NCBI GenBank assembly: GCA_027563935.2
Contig: CM050446.2
Span: forward strand, 128,666,499-128,730,498
Reading direction: 5' to 3'
Length of the DNA: 64,000 bases
Source of the DNA: Costus lasius
Taxonomy: Eukaryota; Streptophyta; Magnoliopsida; Zingiberales; Costaceae
The translations under genes were made by a program, and so were the position numbers. Under the pieces are notes generated by a model that did no database searches, was not told the origin of the DNA, and saw only the letters and a program-made list of their open reading frames with translations. Below are positions 24,687 to 37,032 of the stretch, piece by piece (positions within the stretch are counted from its first letter, which is position 1; every line of letters begins with the position of its first letter).

Positions 24687-26202
24687 TCAACGCTGGCCGG
24701 CGAGCCACCGCTCTTGCTCAGCACAGTTAGCCTCGTGGGCTTCTTTCCAGATCTGTTCCGTTTTGCGTTGGAGCTTCTCATAGTTCGCACGTTGCATTGC
24801 GTTCTCTTCCGCTTCTATCTCCTCCCAAGACTTTGGTGAAGTCTTTTCCTCCACTACCTGCTTATACGTCTTTTTCTCCTGCGAAGGTTTCGCGCCTCCG
24901 GAACTTGTCTTCTGTTCGACGTTGTTCTGGTTGACCGTGTCTTTCGGCTCTGCTTCTGCGGGGGTCGGTGATGATTTTCCTGCGACCACTGAGGCAATGC
25001 GCACAACTCCTATGCGAGCCTCTACTGGTTCCTCGTCATCCACCACCGGTTTCTCAGCTAGCTCTCGATGCACGATCGCTGCAATTGCGTTCAACCGCTG
25101 TCGGTCCGAACAATCGCGTATCCGGTGCGGTCCTTTGCACAAGAAGCAGACAATCGGTCTCAGTTGACCCTGCCCTCTCTCTGCAGGTCGGGTATGCTCC
25201 TGCCGTGCTAGTTGTCCTCCGTTCCGTCAGGGAGAGAGCCTCTCTCTCTCTCTGGCGCTCTAGGTCTGGGTGGAGATGGTCGTTTCAGGGGCGACCTTGG
25301 TGCTCTCTGAAAGGTCGTCCCTGAAGTCCTCTGGTCCACGAGAGACTCGGCTATAGCTACAGCCGTTCTCCAGTCCTGCGGCGCATGTCGTCGGACCTCC
25401 GTTGCCGCGAAGGGTTGGAGATTCCGAAGGAAGAAGTACCTCCTGTCTCCCTCCGCCATCTCGGGTAGCTCCAACATCAGCGCGGAGAACGCCCTGACAT
25501 ACTCCTGGATCGCTCCTGTGTGCTTTAGCCGATCCACCGCCTCTCGCGCTTGATCCACCGAGTTTTCGGGAAGGAACTGCTGCCGCAGTTTCTCTCGGAA
25601 CACCTCCCATGTCCAACTAGCTGCTTCTGATGTCGAATCAACTTTGGTTCTCCACCAAAGTTTAGCATCATCTGAGAGGTATGCGGTGCACACCCTCACC
25701 TTCTCATGGTCTGCAACATGGTTAGCATCAAAGTATTGTTGCATATCCCACAGAAAATTATCCAATACTTTTGCTGATCTAGCCCCCTTGAACACTGCAG
25801 GTTCTGGGGTGCAAACCTTCCCGTTGCCGTTGGGAGCCCCATACTCCGCCCTGGCTGCTGTAGGGGCACCTCCTTGTGCCTACGCCAATGCCATGCGCGT
25901 CACCGCGAGGTCCGCCAATATCTGTTGCTGAGTTGCCGTGGTGTTGGCTACCTGCGTTGTCAAAGTCGTCACTTGTCCTTGCAAGGCCCCTACTTGCTCT
26001 TGTAGGGCAGCCATACCTTCAACAGTTTAGGGAGCCTCCACTACTCCAGCCAAAGTCTATTGGAGGGCAAGGATCTGCAACCTCTGCTCTTCAATCGTGC
26101 GATGGAGGTCCTCCACCTGAGGAACCACAGCATCTTTGCTGTTCCCTGTCAAACCGAGCACCTGCTCAATTCGCGCGATACGATCTCCTTGATTCACCAT
26201 GC
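24687..26202 (-). pseudogene. gag: Gag of the TR-GAG element, frameshifted
   Basis: Translation starts at an ATG (26202 on the minus strand) with MVNQGDRIA, the same start as the gag at 54913. A central retrotransposon Gag domain spans about 25795-25330, with FLWDMQQYF, DDAKLWWRTKVD, WEVFREKLRQQF and EYVRAFSALMLELPEM. A nucleocapsid zinc knuckle of the CxxCxxxxHxxxxC form, with CKGPHRIRDC, follows at about 25140. Gag packages element RNA into cytoplasmic virus-like particles. A frameshift between the capsid and zinc-knuckle parts (about 25150-25210) and in-frame stops near 25890 and 26030 make this copy inactive. The C-terminal tail after the knuckle is charged and ends at 24687. Confidence 0.8.
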
Positions 26203-26231
26203 TGCTGGATCACTTTAGCTTTCATACCTGT

Positions 26232-27293
26232 TGTCACGCCCCGGTCGGATCGGCCTAAAAACAGCGCTTATCCGTTGTCTTAGGGCCGTCCGGCGAAATA
26301 CCGGAATGTGAACTTGCTAGGGTTTCAGGGCAAATCTTACCCCCAAATCCGAAACCCTAACTTCCCCGCTCAACTTTTTCCCCCAAAATTACAAATCGCA
26401 CGAAAAATCCTAACCCTAATTTGGGAAATTAGAAAGGACTAAAACTCTTGATGACGTTAGCACGCCTCATTTCGAACGCCGGACGCGTTCGAACGAGTTC
26501 TTCGTCTTCGCTACGAACGACCGCACGCCGGCGCCTTCGTCGTCGCCGAGGTTGTGAAGCAGAGGAGAACACGCCGCCGTTGGAGAGCGTCGCCGGATGC
26601 GTCGGAGAAGGTGGAAGCAGGGAATGCTGGTGAAGATAGGGAAAACGTCTCTTTATTAGCGTCCAAAAACCCTAAACCACTTTCCTCTAGCCTTCTCACT
26701 CCAACGGCGAAGTTCGTCGTCGTTACAGTCCCTCGACCTCTCTCAAACTCTTCTCTCTGCTCACAGAACTCCTCGTAGGCCTCCCCTCAGATCTCTCGAT
26801 GTAGTCGATGCTCACAGGGTCTCGATGCCGGATCTCCGCTCCTCCTCCTTGTTGCGCATCGATCGCAGCTTTATAGAGCAGTCACGCCGCCACATCAACT
26901 CCCGATTTCTCCGCTCCGCGTCCGAAGCTTGCGGAGGAGACGACTCCGTTGCGTTGCCAGACCTGGTCGCCGCCTCTCCTCTCGACATCGTCTACGCCCG
27001 CGTCCGTCGCGACCGGGGACGACGATGCTACCCGCATCAGCCGTTGCTTCCGCATCTATGCTGCTTCCGAAGACGCCGCTCACCTGCTGACGAATCCTCC
27101 GCTTCGAACGCTGCGGACGGAGCTTCTAATCTCATCCCGCACATGCGATCTCGGTCAACATCGCGGGTTGACCGCGCTTGGCCCCAATCCGCGCCTCCTT
27201 TTCATCTCTTTGGGCTGAGTTTGTGCGTGAGTTAGGCCTACCGGGCCTTGCTGATTTGGGCATGGGCCGAACCGGAAATCCTAGGGCCTGACA
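26232..27293 (-). repeat. LTR (5' LTR of the minus-strand element)
   Basis: 1,062 bp, starting TGTCACGCCCCGG and ending GGGCCTGACA. It is shorter than its partner mainly because of a deletion near 26540. Confidence 0.9.
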
Positions 27294-27391
27294 CCTAGGA
27301 AGTTGGTGCAGTTAAGATTTGGTGGTTTGATCGAAGAAAACACGCTAAGCTGGTTTTGCATGATTATTGGTTGGAGGGTGTTGTATTAACT
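27294..27391 (+). pseudogene. 3' piece of the interrupted, unrecognised host exon
   Basis: The frame reads EVGAVKIWWFDRRKHAKLV and continues to a good donor, ACT|GTAAGTAT, at 27391. The clean donor and smooth frame suggest a genuine host exon, but I do not recognise the family. The insertion at 23497-27293 and one TAG codon at the junction argue that the gene is broken here. Confidence 0.4.
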
Positions 27392-27571
27392 GTAAGTATA
27401 TATGGTTGCATGTTGTAATCTTTTTATGAACAAGGAATCTGTAATCCTGAATCTAAATGTCACTAAACTCTGCAGTATCAGATAAATTTACCTGACATGA
27501 CAGTAAACTTAATGATTAGTCATTTTGTTCACTTGTGCACCAATATCTTCGATTTTTCACTATGATTTTAG

Positions 27572-27769
27572 GCACTAGTTGGAACGGGTGTACTCTTCGA
27601 CAGCTTTGGAGTGATTGCCTTGGTCTCTCTGCTATTCATATTTTTCATTGTACAAAAACGAAGGGGCTCTGCTTGGAGGAAATTGAAGCTAAAATCTTGT
27701 AAAGATTCCGTCGAGGTTTTTGTATTGACATTTACGTGCATCTGTATCTGGACATGGGATATATTGTAA
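27572..27769 (+). pseudogene. Second unrecognised host exon with a membrane segment
   Basis: A TTTTAG acceptor at 27571 opens a frame that continues from the previous exon in phase 0. It encodes ALVGTGVLFDSFG followed by a hydrophobic stretch of about 15 residues (IALVSLLFIFFIV) and a basic tail, QKRRGSAWRKLKLK. This looks like a membrane-spanning segment with a cytoplasmic basic flank. The frame ends at a TAA at 27767; an earlier donor is possible. The family is not recognised. Confidence 0.4.
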
Positions 27770-28193
27770 CTCTTTAAACAGCACATACATTTGCAAAAAA
27801 ACTAATGGTATCAATATCACATAATAACACATGATTGCATTAACATCACATTTATATGCAGCAGCAGCAGCCGCAGGAGCCTTGTGTTGCAAAAAATCAA
27901 AGATATGTCACCCACGATAGGATGTGTATTAGCGCTTCTGCAACCTCGCATGTCAATTTTCATCGTATAATTGCAAACTCATTTCCCTGTAGAACATCAT
28001 TTACTCCACAACTTCAGGATTTACGATCTCTTGAAAAAGCATATTTAGCTTATATGAATACTCGCCCGGTCACAAGTTCCCAACCTTTCAATTCTACCTT
28101 CAATCTTCATCTGAATTATCAAATGTAATTTTCGTTGACTTAGGAGCATCTGCAGTAATTTTCTTGAAACGTGACCCATAAAGCCTTGATTCC
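27770..28193 (+). other. Possible further exon region, unrecognised
   Basis: A TGCAG acceptor-like site at about 27861 precedes a CAGCAGCAGCCGCAG run and an open frame to 28128 rich in Q, S and T. There is no recognisable domain. It may belong to the same broken gene as 27294-27769. Confidence 0.25.
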
Positions 28194-28198
28194 CGTAG

Positions 28199-29483
28199 TG
28201 TTAGGCCCTGGGCTCCCCGGTTCAGCCCAGGAGGTGGCCCAGGCCCAAGCCCAAATCCCGGTCAAGTGGAGACGCGAGCTTCGGTCGACGCGAGCTCTTC
28301 AGCCCGCAACTCAGACACGGAAGGCGGGAGCGGATCTTCGGACGCGGCATCTTCCGCGCGACTCTCGGAGCCAGGCGATGGCGGCTTCGCGTGCGAAGCG
28401 GACGGGCTGCGACCACGCTTCGGACGACGACGCCAAAGAGAGGCATCAGGACGCGGTCGACGACGAAATCGGCGTCGCCGAGCGATGCGGACGCGAGAAG
28501 ATCGGACGCAGACGACGCACGCGGCGTCGTCTTCTTCGGGCGACCGCTTCGTGCGGATGACGAGAGGGAAGGCGGCGGCTTGGAGCGTTAAAAGCAAAGC
28601 GGAGGTCTTTGGCACCGGGAGCGATCAAACGAAGGTGATCATCGAACGGAAACAGAAAACAGAGAGCTGTGAGGTTGCGACGGAAAACTTGAGCGACGTG
28701 CGACGAGAGGAGCGTCGACGTGTGACGGCGAGAGTGAGGGAGAGGTTTTGTAGCTTCAGCAAGGTTAATAAGAGCTTTCCTCTTCATCTTCGGTGTTTTC
28801 TCGATCTCCGGCGAACTCCCCTGTTTCTGGTGCCTCTGTATTGTTTCCCGGTTTCCGACGACTTCGGCGAACGTCGGTTGGCAGGCGGCCGGTGACGGGC
28901 TAGACGAGAGAAGGCGGTCGACCTTCCAGTTGGCTCCAGTCTTCTCCGGATCGGCGGCGAGATCGCGGCGACGCTCGGCGGAAAACGAACGCGAACGCAG
29001 CGTTCGCGAGGTTGAAGACGACGCAGGCGGCTGACGCAAGCAGTCGTCAGCGAGAAAAGTCAAAATCGGCGGCGGAAATCGAAATCGAATTCGATTTCGC
29101 GGCTGACGCAATCTGACGTCATCTGGAGAACGATTTCGCGGCGAAGGATTTAATCGGCGGCTGACGTCAGCGTGACGTCAGCAAGGGCGAGTTGACGCCG
29201 AGTTTGCACAGTAAATTCAATTTGATTTGGTGAGTCAAAATCAGCGGAAGAGGTATTAAACTTGGGGTTTTTCGATTCTTTCTCGATTTCTCAAATTAGG
29301 GTTAGGGTTTCTTTGAGAGACTTGTAATTTGGAAGGAAAAAAAGTGAGCGGGAACTAGGGTTTGAATTTGGGGACGAAATTTGGTCCGGAAATCTTAGCG
29401 CGATCACGTTCTGGTGTTCCGCCGGACGGCTTTGAGACAACAAATAAGGGTTGTTTTTAGACCGTTCCGACCGGGGCGTGACA
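28199..29483 (+). mobile_element. Solo LTR of the gag-only family
   Basis: 1,285 bp, starting TGTTAGGCCCTGGG and ending CGGGGCGTGACA, flanked by the perfect duplication CGTAG (28194-28198 and 29484-29488). It carries TGACGTCA boxes at 29114, 29162 and 29173, then TTAGGGTTAGGGTTT teloboxes near 29295. There is no internal domain. The several 100-220-codon frames on both strands are GC-rich LTR artefacts. Confidence 0.9.
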
Positions 29484-29488
29484 CGTAG

Positions 29489-32160
29489 TATGGAGACAAA
29501 TCATGAGGCTGATAAGGTATATAAAATTTTCACATGCTAGTGATGATGCAAAGTGCCTATAGAACAACGTGAAGATGCAGGAAATCATGGTTCTGTAAGT
29601 CAAATTTAACTTGCAAGTTTAACAATATGAATTACCAATGCAGCAAAAAAAATAGAGTAACACTGTCACATTAACAAAACATTATCCACGCTTCACAGGC
29701 AGGCCTATATTACTATAGTTAAGCTTGATCATAGTGAAAATATTCAAGTAAAAAATTGTAAATACATCAAAGATTTTGCTTGCTTAGAAATTTAAAAGAA
29801 TGATCTAATCTCATTGTTAAAAAAATGAGGGAACAATCTAGAAAAAGATTATATGAAAACATCAAACTGGTGGCATAATATTAAATGAAAACAAAGCCTC
29901 AGTAAGTAAGTAATTTACACAAGCCATATGAAGATAATGATCGGGCATACCACCTTGCCCTAACTTCTAAGTATTTTAACAGAACCAAATATTTAATTCA
30001 CAACAATCATAAACATTCACCACAGCAATTTCAACCCAATCATTTAATCAAAATAATAATAAAAAAAAACTACTGCCCATCGCAGTAAGATTTGTTAAAA
30101 TTTGTTAATCCATTTTCAGCTTAGGAGCTTGAATTTTAGATCATTAAATCTGCATCACTTGTTTGAAACAATCACAACATTGTCTGACAATCCCATGGTG
30201 TTTTCATCCCAGCAAACCAATGGCAAAGCCAAATGATGATTTGAAAACATAACCATAATTGATACACTAAGGTGTATATATATATATATGTAATTATGTA
30301 ATTGCTAATGATTGATAGTTTTGCTTATATTTGTCAAAACACAACTTTTCACTCACTTAATCCGTAAAATAAACATGAAATCAAAGCATTGATTTTCCAG
30401 AAAATATTCCTCAAATGTAATAATAACAATAGCAAACTCTGTTTACTTGTATTATTACAATAACTAGTCAATGCGTAACCAAATAAATAAAACCTATGCT
30501 TGCTTTATTTAAAATCAATACTTAATCTGCCACTAATCCATCCATAATGTGGCATTGATTATCGGTACTTATATTAGCCATTTCATCAGAACTTCTTGCT
30601 CATCCTGCGTCAATCAATTACCCAGTAATCTAACTCATAATGAAGAAGATTTATCACCACCTTTCATGGTATTCCCGCTTCTCATCCCCTTTCTCTTGCT
30701 TTATCCCATTACCAGGGTCACATCAACATAACGGTGGTATGCTTCTTTACCTTTTTGACAGTAGCTAACTACCAAATTTGCCTCTAGCATAGCCTCCATC
30801 GCACCCATTTAATCTCACAATTACCTTGTATCTGCCTCTTCTGTGCAGAATTGACCATTTAGTTTAGAAGACTCATTGTATGTAATCTAATATCTTCCAA
30901 GAGATTAGCAATATTGCAAACATCTGTATTTGTTGTACAACTCCTCTCCAAAGACGTAATATAATACACCTTAAGCTTAAATGTTGAATCAAATTTGTCA
31001 TTGCAGGGGATTTTTTTAATAGCATATTAATTCCCAAAGAAAATTAGAATCCCCCCTCTCCCAAAAAAGATTTTCGAAAACAAAAAAGATTTTTAATAAA
31101 ATATTAATTCCTAAAGAAAATAAGATATTAATTGTAACGACGAGTATACAAATCCCAGCATGAAAAAGTATTATGACCAAGGTAGTAACATGTTTTATAA
31201 TTTCCACAATTTATGCTAAGTTAAAAAGAGAACAAGCCACTTATCATAGTAGAAAATTAACCATCCAAACTAATACTAGAAATCCTTTTAATAAATTGGC
31301 AAATAAGGCAGTAGACATCTTCAAAATAAGCCAGCTAAGCAAACATGATTGACTAATGCAGCATGGAAAAACATATTGACCAACCAAGAAGTTGATGTGG
31401 TACACTAAACTATGTATAAACATTTTAAGTGATCTTACATACAGTCAAAACTAAATGCAAAGATAATAAGGAAATGCACAGGCCACTAAGTCTCGAGGGC
31501 ATTGCATTAAGAATGACAAACCAAGAAAAACAGAAATTTGGTATGTCTTTAGAAGTTCCCACCGAACAACTTTCTGGCCCCTTCAAAACACAAAATTAGG
31601 TATCAGTTTCACTAAACAAAAAGAAAAAGAAACAATATAAATCACAGCTGAAATTAGAAGAAATAATATGATGAAAAATCTAAATAAGGATAGAAAAAGG
31701 AGAAAACAAACACCTCTTTCAAAGCATATTCTCAACACAAACACCTTCCTTCTTGTGCAAGACAAAAACCAAGACTCTATTTCTATCACAAAATAACTCA
31801 GTTAACTAAAATTCCATTACCTGACTAATTATGGTCAAAGTGTTTGGTAGGTGCACAGTTTCAGCAGTGATACTTTCATTTTGGATTCAATAACTTAATA
31901 ACCAAGTATGCATAGACATCAAGTTGTAAACTGGACCACGGTAATCACATTTAAGCAGTATTAATGTTCCATTATTATGTCATATTTTTGTACTGCTCCA
32001 CAAAAAAAGGCGATCCAATTCAATTGCCAAACTAATCAATATCTGCACACCAATGAGGCATTAAATTAGCATGCAAAGCTTCATAGTTGTTTACTGGTTT
32101 TTTGTGAAAGAGCTGGCTACTAGATCAGCAATTGAAATATAGACAGCCAGTAAGATAGTA
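29489..32160. other. AT-rich intergenic DNA, no gene recognised
   Basis: No exon, RNA gene or element boundary was found. A short (TA)n run occurs near 30275-30289. Minus-strand open frames near 31016-31789 have no domain features. Confidence 0.5.
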
Positions 32161-32489
32161 TTAAAACAACTTTGTGGGCTTGACTGGCATAAGATGCACA
32201 CAAATTGGCTTTACTTCATGCACCTTAGAAGGGACTTGTGAAGGCAGCAGTGGCATCGCTGCTGCAGCAAGGACGTCGGCTGCTTTGGTGAAGCAAAGAG
32301 GACGGGGCAGCGGCGGCTTTGGCAAAGCAGCAGGGACGGGCGATGGCATCTAGAAGTAGGCAACTATGGGAACGTCGGCTGGGTACAAGACGACCAGGAG
32401 CACGGCGACAGCGGGGATGCATCACCGGATGCATCACCATGAGTAAGCTGATGATGGGAAAGCGTCGCCAAGAGCCAGGGAGCAGACAC
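32161..32489. other. GC-richer patch before a C-rich tract
   Basis: A GCAGC-rich stretch (about 32225-32470) has open frames on both strands but no recognisable domain. It abuts the polypyrimidine tract that follows. Confidence 0.35.
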
Positions 32490-33345
32490 ATTTCTTTCAC
32501 CCCTTTTTTCCATCCACTTTTTTCTTTTCCTCTAGGAAACGGAGGAAAAATGAATTTTCTATCCTTTCCTCACTTCTTTCCCTCCAAGGAAATAGGGGTT
32601 ACCCCCATCTACCTCCTCTCCTCCCCTCCCCATCTTACCCCTACCTACCACGCCTCTCCCCCATCCCCTCTCCTCCACCCTCCACCTACCCCTCCCCCCC
32701 CCCCTCGCCTCTCCCCTATCCCACCTTCCTCTCCTATCTCCTCCCTCATCCTCTCCTCGCCTCTTCCCCTCCTCTCCTTCCCCCTTACACCCACCTACCC
32801 CACTCCACTCCTCTCCTAGTCTCCCCCTAACCCCCCCTACTTCTCTCCTCGCTTCTCCCCCCTATCCCACTCCACTCCTCTCAAATAGAAGAAAATTGAA
32901 TTTTCCATCCTCTCCTCTCCTCCAACCCCACCTACCCCCCTCTCCCCCTTTCCCTCTCTTTTCCTCTCCTCCACCCCCACCTACTCCCCCCCTTCCTCTC
33001 CTCTCCTCAACTCCCCCCACCCCAACCCCCTCTCTCCTCCCCGCCCCTTACACTTATGTACCCCCACTCCACTCCACTCCTAGCCTCCCCCCACCCCCCT
33101 CCCCTCACTTCTCTCCTTGCTTCACCCCCCTCACCCCCACCTACCCCACTCCACTCCTCTCCTCGCCTACCCCCCTCTCACATCTCCTCTCCTTGCTTCT
33201 CCCCCCTCCTCACCTCCCCTCCCCACCCTATCCTACCCCCTTTCCTCCCATCCTCCCCTCTCCTCTCCTCTGCCCCTTCCCCTCCTCTTGTCTCTCCCCC
33301 AACCCCAACCCCCCCCCCCCCCTCCCTCTCCTCTCCTCCCCTATT
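32490..33345 (+). repeat. C-rich polypyrimidine tract
   Basis: Nearly pure C/T on the plus strand with CTCCTCTCC, CCACCTACCCC and CACTCCACTCC phrases and several C runs. It is less regular than the 9-12 kb satellite. The proline/serine-rich open frames are composition artefacts. Confidence 0.85.
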
Positions 33346-33443
33346 GTAACACTAGGGAACATGAGGCATGTTTCCCCTCTTCTTATTTCAGTTATAGAGG
33401 TTATGGAGCATAGCATGTATACACTTCCATGGAGGAGGCCAAG

Positions 33444-35103
33444 TGTTAGGCCTGATTCAGGCCGGTTCGGCCCAAAGCCCGGTGGACCAGACACCAGCCC
33501 AACTCCACTCGGCCCACACCATCGAAACAGAAGACATCAGCATTCTTCACGCAGACGCGGCGCTGGAAGCCGTACGGCTCGTCTTCACCCCGCGACTCGG
33601 ACGCAGGCTCGCCGAGAAATGCGGACTCTGCGGAGAAAGCAGACGAGCGGCGGAGCGCGGTCTTCGGTGCCGAGGCTTCCGCGAGGGACGCGGACGCGAA
33701 AGGACGCGTCACGTTCATGAGGCGAATGGGGATCTCGCTCGGCGATTCCAGCGGAGGAAACTGAGCAAACGCGGAAGAATCGGATGCCAGGCACGAGTGG
33801 ATCAGGCGGCTTCGGCGGCAAACTCGGACACGGAAGCGCGTGGCGGCGTCGACGTTTGCAAACGAGGCGACGACCGGGTCGTGCGAATGATCTCGCGGAT
33901 GCGAGGAAGGGAAGCAGCAGGCTTCTTGGACAGGCGACGCAGTCAGCGCAGGGCAAGCGGCTTCGGACACTCAACAAGCTCGTCGTCTTCAGCGGACGAC
34001 GCGGGCTCAAAGACGACGGTGGCTGCCCGAGCAGATGACGCGGACGCAGAGGCAGCGAGATCTTCAGGAGGAAGAGGTCGTCTTCGGCAATAGCTCTGGC
34101 GTATGCGAGCAAAGCAGAGGACGCGGGCCGCGTCCGAATCCAGCGGCAGAGGCGTCGCACAAAGAAGCGGGAGGAGGGCACGACGGAGAGTGACTCCACC
34201 AGGTGAGCGGGTACGCCCCACCGGCGACGGCGAGGCACGCCGTCGCCCCGTCCAAGCCCACAGACGGAACAAGGAGAGTCTGTGAGCTTGAGGGAGCCGG
34301 CGACGACGAGCGTCGAGGCGAGAGAAAGGTGAACGAGAGATTGTACCCGGCAGCGCCGGCGAGGGAGGGAGAGGGGCACCGGCGACGGTGGTCGTCGGCG
34401 TTGAGAGAGGAGGCTTGTAAGTTTTCTTCAAGGAATGAACGAAGCTTTACCTTCCTTCTCCTTCCCCTGTTCTACGACGACGGGAGGCGGCGGCCTTCCC
34501 CTTTTCCCAGCGGACTCCAGAGCGCGGCGGCGCTCGACAGTGGTAGCGACGCGTCGTGAGGTGGAAGACGAAGTTCGGGCGCGAGCTTCGAGGAGAGTCA
34601 ACGGTCAACGGCAAATTCGGACGAGAAATCAATTCGGCGGAATCAATTTGGCGGCTGACGCAAGCAGACGTCAGCAGAGCAAAGTCAAAATCGGCGGCGC
34701 GAATTCGATTTCGCGATTTCGGCACGGCTGACGTAAGCTGACGTCATCCAGAAACCGATTTCGCAGCGAGGGAATTAATCGGTGGCTGACGTCAGCGTGA
34801 CGTCAGCAAGAACGATTCGGCGACCGAGTTTGCACAGTGAGATTCGATTAAATTGGTGTTAATTTTGACTTTGGTCAAAATTAGAAGAAGAGGTATTTTG
34901 ATTTCCTGTGGGAATTAGGGTTAGGGTTTTATCCGTGAGCATTGTAATTTGGGGATAAAAAGTTGAGCGGGAAACTAGGGTTTCGAATTTGGGGACAAGA
35001 TTTAGTCCGGAAACCCTAGCACGATCACGTTCTGGTGTTCCGCCGGACGGCTCTAGGAAGCAGATAAGCACTGTTTTTAGACCGTTCCGACCGGGGCGTG
35101 ACA
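33444..35103 (+). mobile_element. Long solo LTR of the gag-only family
   Basis: 1,660 bp, starting TGTTAGGCCTGATTC and ending CGGGGCGTGACA. Flanks are CCAAG (33439-33443) and CCAAA (35104-35108), a target duplication with one mismatch. It has TGACGTAAG at 34729 and TGACGTCA at 34739, 34787 and 34798, with telobox repeats near 34917. It is longer than other family LTRs, mainly in the 5' GC-rich part. Open frames inside it on both strands are not supported as genes. Confidence 0.85.
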
Positions 35104-35108
35104 CCAAA

Positions 35109-36484
35109 AGTAAAGAGGCCTATCTAGAGAAGATAGGGGGACAAAAAGGCTAACATTGTGTTAGGATGTGTATGGTGCATAACCTGAGTCCTAGGCGGGG
35201 ACAATTGATGCCATGGCACAAGTATGGAGTGCGTAGAGGATGCATGAAAAATACTAAAAATTGGGGCATGGGTGACGCTTGAACCCGAGACCCAGGGGCA
35301 TGCCAGAGACCTATATGGTTGGGGACGCCGACCCAACATGCGGTCTTTGCTATTAGTTTGGATAGGCAAATGTTTGATGAAACTCTCATGGTCACCTAAG
35401 CGCATGGAGCTAAGTCTTGACGTAACTTATTCAAAGCTAAAAATAGTAAAGACCAAAAAAATAGCATGAAGGCTATTCTCAAGAGGGTTTCGAGAGATTG
35501 GGATCACTTGACGATTTTCCTTAGGTGGCTTGCAGCGCTCTTCCTCTTTGGCGAGAGTTTCTTAGAGCATCAAAGGACAATCATCACCATCTTCTCCACT
35601 TTTCCAGCGAGGTTTCCACCTTCTTCGGCCATCTTGTGAGGTACAAGAAGGAGATTCGGCTAGAGGTTACCGAATCTTGGAGGAGTTCTACATCAATTGG
35701 CGAGGAGTCAATTTCACCACTGGCCATCTTCTTCTTCGGCGAGGGCTGAAAATTTTAGTGATCTCTGAGTTTACATCTAAACTCATAGGTACTCTCTTTA
35801 GTGTAAAGATTGTGTGTTTGATGTGAGATTTGGTGTGTGGCCAAGAATAGAGGTTTTGGTGACAATCGACTATTTTATTGAATTAGTTGATAGGTTTCCT
35901 TTATTTGGTGATTGTTATCGTTGTGTTGGGTTTTCTGTGATTGGCGCATGTGATGCCATTGATTCGCTAGACATATATCTTGCTTAGGTTTTGCGCATAT
36001 GTCTAGTGCGCCTAGATCTGTGTAGGATTGCGTGTGTCATGCATATGTCTAGTGCGTTGGCTTGTGGATTTGCATAGGGCACATAACCTTAGTGAGCAAA
36101 GTGGTTGGGAGCATGTTGCCTAACTCAATCCGCCACCAAGGGTTCTTTGCACTTTCGGCCAAAGCAGGGAGTTGAAGATTCTTGTATACTCCAGTGCTTG
36201 GGGGACAAAGGAATTTAGCAGAGCATAGAGTGGGGGCGCTTATTGGCAACTGACACAGAGGGCACAGTGTAATATCACAAGTGTTGTGATTTTGTTGTAG
36301 AGGACGCTCGAGGGCATTGACACAGAGCATGGGGATATTACACATTTGAGCACGGGTGCATGTTGAGAGTTTACACACTGTTATTATCCGCTGTGTGCAA
36401 TTGTGTAAACGGGAGGCTGACAGGTCAAGGGCTCGTGCCATCACTTCTCGGGGTTTTCCATAATGAAAAATTGGGGTATGACAC
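35109..36484. other. Intergenic, possible LTR debris
   Basis: No coding sequence is recognised. The end GGGGTATGACA at about 36473-36483 looks like an LTR 3' end of another family, but its 5' end was not found. The element may be cut by the C-rich tract that follows. Confidence 0.35.
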
Positions 36485-36955
36485 CTATCACCCCCCTTCC
36501 CCCCCCCCCCCCCCCCTTCTTCTCGTCTCTCCTCCTTCACTTTACCCCCACCTACACCCCTCTCCTCTCCCTGCCCAACACTCCTCTCCTCTCCTCGCCT
36601 CCCCCACCCTAATCCTCTCCTCTCTCTCCCCGCCCAACACCCACTCCTCTCCTCACCTCTCCCCCCTTATATCCCCCTATGCCCTCCCCCATCCTCCCCC
36701 TTTACATCCTCTTCTCTCCTCTCACCCCTTCCTTTGCCATCCTCTCCTCGCCTCCCCCCTCCTCGTCTCTCCCCCTTGCTATCCTCTCCTCGCCTCCCCC
36801 CTCCTCGTCTCTCCCCCCTGCTATCCTCTCCTCCCCCACTTTACCCCTACCTACCCCCTCCTCTCCTTGCTTCTCTCCCCCTTTACCCCCACCCACTCCT
36901 CTCCTCTCCTTGCCTCCCCCCCCCCCCCCCCCCCCTCAATCCTCTCCTTCCCCTT
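36485..36955 (+). repeat. C-rich polypyrimidine tract
   Basis: C/T-only tract with a long C run near 36500 and another near 36918, and repeated CTCCTCGCCTCCCCCCTCCT phrases. It ends exactly where a Ty3/gypsy pol fragment begins. Confidence 0.85.
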
Positions 36956-37032
36956 TACTTCCTAAACATTAAGAAATGTTCCTTCTTAGTTAACCAAGTC
37001 CACTTCCTAGAATTCATCATGTCAGACCAGGG
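36956..37032 (+). pseudogene. Ty3/gypsy pol relic, reverse transcriptase piece 1
   Basis: The frame reads KKCSFLVNQVHFLEF...MSDQG, the conserved end of the Ty3/gypsy reverse transcriptase (KCxFxxxxVxFLGHxIS motif, with the G replaced by E). It is truncated on the left by the C-rich tract. The continuing part, starting VDPAKVN, lies at 40333 after an LTR insertion. Confidence 0.75.

Larger units (their letters stand above)
23497..27293 (-). mobile_element. Gag-only LTR retrotransposon (TR-GAG type), minus orientation
   Basis: A 3.8-kb element with LTRs at 23497-24632 and 26232-27293, flanked by the perfect duplication CCTAG (23492-23496 and 27294-27298). The polypurine tract (as TTCTCCCCC on the plus strand) follows the left LTR. 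The primer site region next to the right LTR reads as a degraded GGTATCAGAGC-like sequence on the minus strand. The internal domain encodes only gag; protease, reverse transcriptase, RNase H and integrase are absent. The LTRs differ at roughly one base in twenty by hand count, and the right LTR lacks about 75-80 bp present in the left one. The element lies within an exon-like sequence. Confidence 0.9.

Noticed and set aside
28199..29483. Overlapping 66-221-codon Arg/Ser-rich frames on both strands
   Set aside because: They fall wholly inside a solo LTR with matching target duplications. Such frames are open by GC content.
35275..35310. GCTTGAACCCGAGACC resembling a reverse-strand tRNA T-arm
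   Set aside because: No matching acceptor, D or anticodon stems nearby, so it is not a tRNA gene. It may be SINE debris but this is unsupported.
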